Shown here one piece after another: positions 62,205-64,000 of a DNA stretch of 64,000 nucleotides (position 1 is its first letter; every line of letters begins with the position of its first letter). A program made the translations under genes and the position numbers. The notes under the pieces were generated by a model. The model worked only from the letters and a program-made list of their open reading frames with translations. It was not told the origin of the DNA and made no database searches. This DNA comes from an uncultured Fodinibius sp. (GTDB lineage Bacteria; Bacteroidota; Rhodothermia; Balneolales; Balneolaceae). The stretch lies in NCBI GenBank assembly GCA_913056235.1, contig CAJXMW010000001.1:1054001-1118000 (forward strand), in the 5' to 3' direction.

Positions 62205-62455
62205 CAAACTCTCCTTTTTAATGGTTAGGGTCCAGTTTAGTAGTAGACTTGTCCATTTCTTTTCAATTTTCTTAGTGGCCATATGCAAAAGCTTGAGCAA
62301 GACAACGTTGCTGGCTAAAAGCCCCTTTGGTCTTGGAGTCCTTTCGCATTTGCCGGTAAGTAGGCCTGCCCATTATTAGTAATATATATGAGTTTGCGAA
62401 TTGGAGCTGTATACTGGAAGTAGGTAGGCTGCTTCTCGCAGTTGTACCGCCTATT
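62205..62455 (-). pseudogene. IS256-family transposase, C-terminal fragment
   Basis: On the minus strand from about 62455: RYNCEKQPTYFQYTAPIRKL, then IYITN, then, after frameshifts, MRKDSKTKGAFSQ and LLKLLHMATKKIEKKWTSLL. These are the IRK-IYTTN and KxxTKTKGAF regions and the closing helix of IS256 transposases. On the minus strand it precedes the N-terminal fragment, the reverse of a normal gene order. Confidence 0.75.
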
Positions 62456-62791
62456 ATACACTTTCGTGAATTTTAATCTTTTAATTGCTCTTCTCGTTGT
62501 CAGTATACCAATGACCTACTCTTTTCAAAGTTACCCGCAACAAATATTTTCGAATATATGGGAACTAATTCATTTATTACTTCTTGGCACATTTGTGAAA
62601 TGTTAAATAAAGTCTAAATACTTTCGCAATTTTCCCTAGATTAGGAAATAGTTTCTAATGGAATAAATGGACCGCGATTTTATATATTCACATATTTAGA
62701 TTCATAAGGAGATGAAATGTAGCTGGAGAATTTTAAACTTTATCGGAGGCTATATAGCTTTATTTTAACTATAGGATAGTTTATTTGTTTT
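62456..62791. other. Gene-free AT-rich DNA before the winged-helix gene
   Basis: No gene. It contains the palindromic CCTAGATTAGG near 62633 (CCTA and TAGG arms) and is very A+T-rich up to the start at 62792. It probably includes the promoter of the next gene. The distal IS256 sequence may extend a little into it. Confidence 0.4.
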
Positions 62792-63304
62792 ATGAAAGAG
62801 CACAAAGGAATACGTCCACAGGATATTGTTATTCTGTTGAAAATTATTTTATTAGAAGATTTGAATTGGCATCTGAAAGATGTGGCTGAGCAGCTGAATA
62901 TCAGCAATTCGGAGGTAAGCGAATCGGTAAACCGGTCTTTAATTAGTGGACTTATTGAGGATGATAAGAGATTAGTAAAAAAAGAGGCCCTTCGGGAGTT
63001 TTTAGTTTATGGTGTCCAGTATGTTTTTCCGGCTCTCGAGGGACGATTAATGCGTGGAATGCCAACGGCTTTTTCTGCTTCGGTACTAAGTGAAGCGTTT
63101 GTAGTTGAAGACCCATATATCTGGCCCGTGAAAGGATATAGCAACAAGGGAATTTCTATTAATCCTTTGTATCATACGGTGCCGGGTGCATGTAAAGAAG
63201 ATGAGAGGCTGTATGATTTGTTGGCCCTAACTGATGCCCTTCGGATGGGGGCAAAAAGTAATGTAATTATTAAGCTCTTATCCCAAAAAATGGGCATCAG
63301 TTAA
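62792..63304 (+). CDS. Winged-helix DNA-binding protein of unknown target
   Basis: 170 residues. The N-terminus (about 8-75) is a winged helix: IRPQDIVILLKIILLEDLNW, then LKDVAEQLNISNSEVSESVNRS as the recognition helix region. The C-terminal half (80-170) has VYGVQYVFPALEGRLMRGMPTA and DPYIWPVKGYSNKGISINPL, which look like a small ligand- or protein-binding domain. It ends ALRMGAKSNVIIKLLSQKM. It resembles MarR-like regulators at the N-terminus, but I do not know the whole family. Neighbours give no further hint. Confidence 0.7.
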   Translation: MKEHKGIRPQDIVILLKIILLEDLNWHLKDVAEQLNISNSEVSESVNRSLISGLIEDDKRLVKKEALREFLVYGVQYVFPALEGRLMRGMPTAFSASVLSEAFVVEDPYIWPVKGYSNKGISINPLYHTVPGACKEDERLYDLLALTDALRMGAKSNVIIKLLSQKMGIS

Positions 63305-63316
63305 GCCAAATAGATT

Positions 63317-64000
63317 TTAAATTTCTAGCTGAAGGACGGCAAAGAAGTTAGAATATTCAATACTATGATCTGTTGGCAGCACATACGTAAGTTTTAACTT
63401 GGTAAAACTGTTGGGTTTATGATTAAAGCCAACGAAAACCTGCTCTGTATCCTGAGTTAGGTCATCGCCTTCAAAGGCATCCCATCGGACTAACAACTGA
63501 CTGCTACTTGTTACGTAGTATCCTGCCGTAACATAGTAACCGTAGGGATTACTGTCCGGTCCAACAACTGGATTTCTCCATCCTTGTATAAACTCTCCAT
63601 CCAAGAGCAATTTATTCTTTTTAATGCTGGTGTATGCGGTAACTGAGGTTTGCTTACCCACATAATCAGAGGATAGATTTCCGTGACCAGCTACGTCTTT
63701 TGCTTCATGGGCAATACTTGTTCCAAGTTTTACCTTATTATGGTGGTCATTGGCCAGGTAACTTTCAACTCGCCCTATATATAGGAATTTATCATCGCTG
63801 TTTTTATTGGAATGGAAATTACTGCCGTTGAATATACCGCCCGTAAACCGGAATGTTTTCTTCGAAGTATAAGTATCCAGCTGCACTCCAACCTGACGCT
63901 TTGTTCCCAGTTGATTAACAACTGTAGATCGACTTGCAAAGAGTATCGAACCAGCTCCTGTTGCATATTCATGTGAAAAGGGAGATTTGAACACTCCTGC
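63317..64000 (-). CDS. Phosphate-selective porin O/P-like outer-membrane protein (N-terminus outside window)
   Basis: Minus-strand frame open through the window edge, so only the C-terminal 227 residues are visible. Sequence begins AGVFKSPFSHEYATG, a pattern common in OprO/OprP-type and related porins (FKxPFS), and continues with alternating beta strands (RQVGVQLDTYTSKKTFRFTG, YVTAGYYVTSSSQLLVRWDA). It ends with FFAVLQLEI, an outer-membrane barrel C-terminus. The substrate is unknown. It is convergent with the winged-helix gene, 12 bases apart. Confidence 0.78.
   Translation of the reverse strand, partial: AGVFKSPFSHEYATGAGSILFASRSTVVNQLGTKRQVGVQLDTYTSKKTFRFTGGIFNGSNFHSNKNSDDKFLYIGRVESYLANDHHNKVKLGTSIAHEAKDVAGHGNLSSDYVGKQTSVTAYTSIKKNKLLLDGEFIQGWRNPVVGPDSNPYGYYVTAGYYVTSSSQLLVRWDAFEGDDLTQDTEQVFVGFNHKPNSFTKLKLTYVLPTDHSIEYSNFFAVLQLEI

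Larger units (their letters stand above)
36349..62455. other. Candidate genomic island: GalNAc/galactose glycan utilization locus between IS remnants
   Basis: A stretch of about 26 kb with more A+T-rich codon use than the DNA to its left, bounded on the left by a broken IS3-family transposase and on the right by broken IS256-family fragments. It contains the AgaR-type regulator, the two arms of the sugar locus and a histidine kinase. The boundaries are inferred from the IS remnants; no direct repeat, tRNA or integrase was found. Confidence 0.55.

Noticed and set aside
1-64000. tRNA, rRNA and CRISPR arrays
   Set aside because: No cloverleaf-like sequence, rRNA stretch or regular spaced repeat was recognised by eye; a tRNAscan or CRISPR search would settle this.

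Overview
The window looks like a chromosome segment of a marine or halophilic member of the Bacteroidota/Balneolota group. This rests on gene content: a SusC/SusD pair, an Oar-like TonB-dependent receptor, a three-gene methylmalonyl-CoA mutase/MeaB set, folP followed by the diadenylate cyclase gene cdaA, a DUF349 protein and a one-cysteine TraR/DksA protein. The genus cannot be fixed from sequence reading alone.

Left part (about 1-36 kb) is mostly core genome. It holds a truncated SulP permease and an SLC13/RCK transporter; an S46-type lipoprotein that has lost its catalytic His and Ser; an RluA-type pseudouridine synthase; a stress group (Dps, a coiled-coil protein, MscS); a DUF349 protein; an MBL-fold hydrolase; two glycosyltransferases of the families named for arsenosugar synthesis; an orphan Oar-like receptor; an ENPP-type lipoprotein; ferredoxin; folP-cdaA; a repeat-built secreted protein; the propionate/branched-chain module mutA-mutB-meaB with a divergent acyl-CoA dehydrogenase; a three-PAS protein whose first domain is a LOV domain with Cys replaced by Pro; sufE; a hybrid histidine kinase; dodecin; a cold-shock protein; a GIY-YIG nuclease; a DUF6940-like protein and DksA.

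Right part (about 36.3-62.5 kb) reads as an acquired island. It is visibly richer in A+T and lies between a decayed IS3-family transposase (36.4-37.0 kb) and decayed IS256-family fragments (62.0-62.5 kb). Its core is a polysaccharide utilization locus for an alpha-linked N-acetylgalactosamine or galactose glycan. A minus-strand arm (DMT permease, AgaS-type isomerase, KbaY/GatY-type aldolase, amidohydrolase) faces the AgaR-type repressor. A long plus-strand arm carries SusC, SusD, a PfkB kinase, an exported amidohydrolase, GH36, a FAD oxidoreductase, a cytochrome c, a possible new glycosidase, the KbaZ/GatZ aldolase subunit, GH109 and GH31. The inferred scheme is: SusCD capture at the surface, periplasmic cleavage by GH36/GH109/GH31, import, phosphorylation, deacetylation (no NagA-type gene is visible; the amidohydrolase is a candidate), deamination/isomerisation by AgaS, and cleavage of tagatose-1,6-bisphosphate by the KbaY-KbaZ pair. 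An AT-rich PAS-GAF-PAS histidine kinase follows. The window ends with a winged-helix protein and a truncated porin.

The most unusual points are the flavoprotein-cytochrome c pair inside a glycan locus (with a frameshift at a run of six G), the two amidohydrolase paralogues (one cytoplasmic, one exported), the dead S46 protein, the Cys-less LOV domain, IS256 fragments lying in the wrong order, and two interleaved inverted repeats in gene spacers. No tRNA, rRNA, CRISPR array or riboswitch was recognised.
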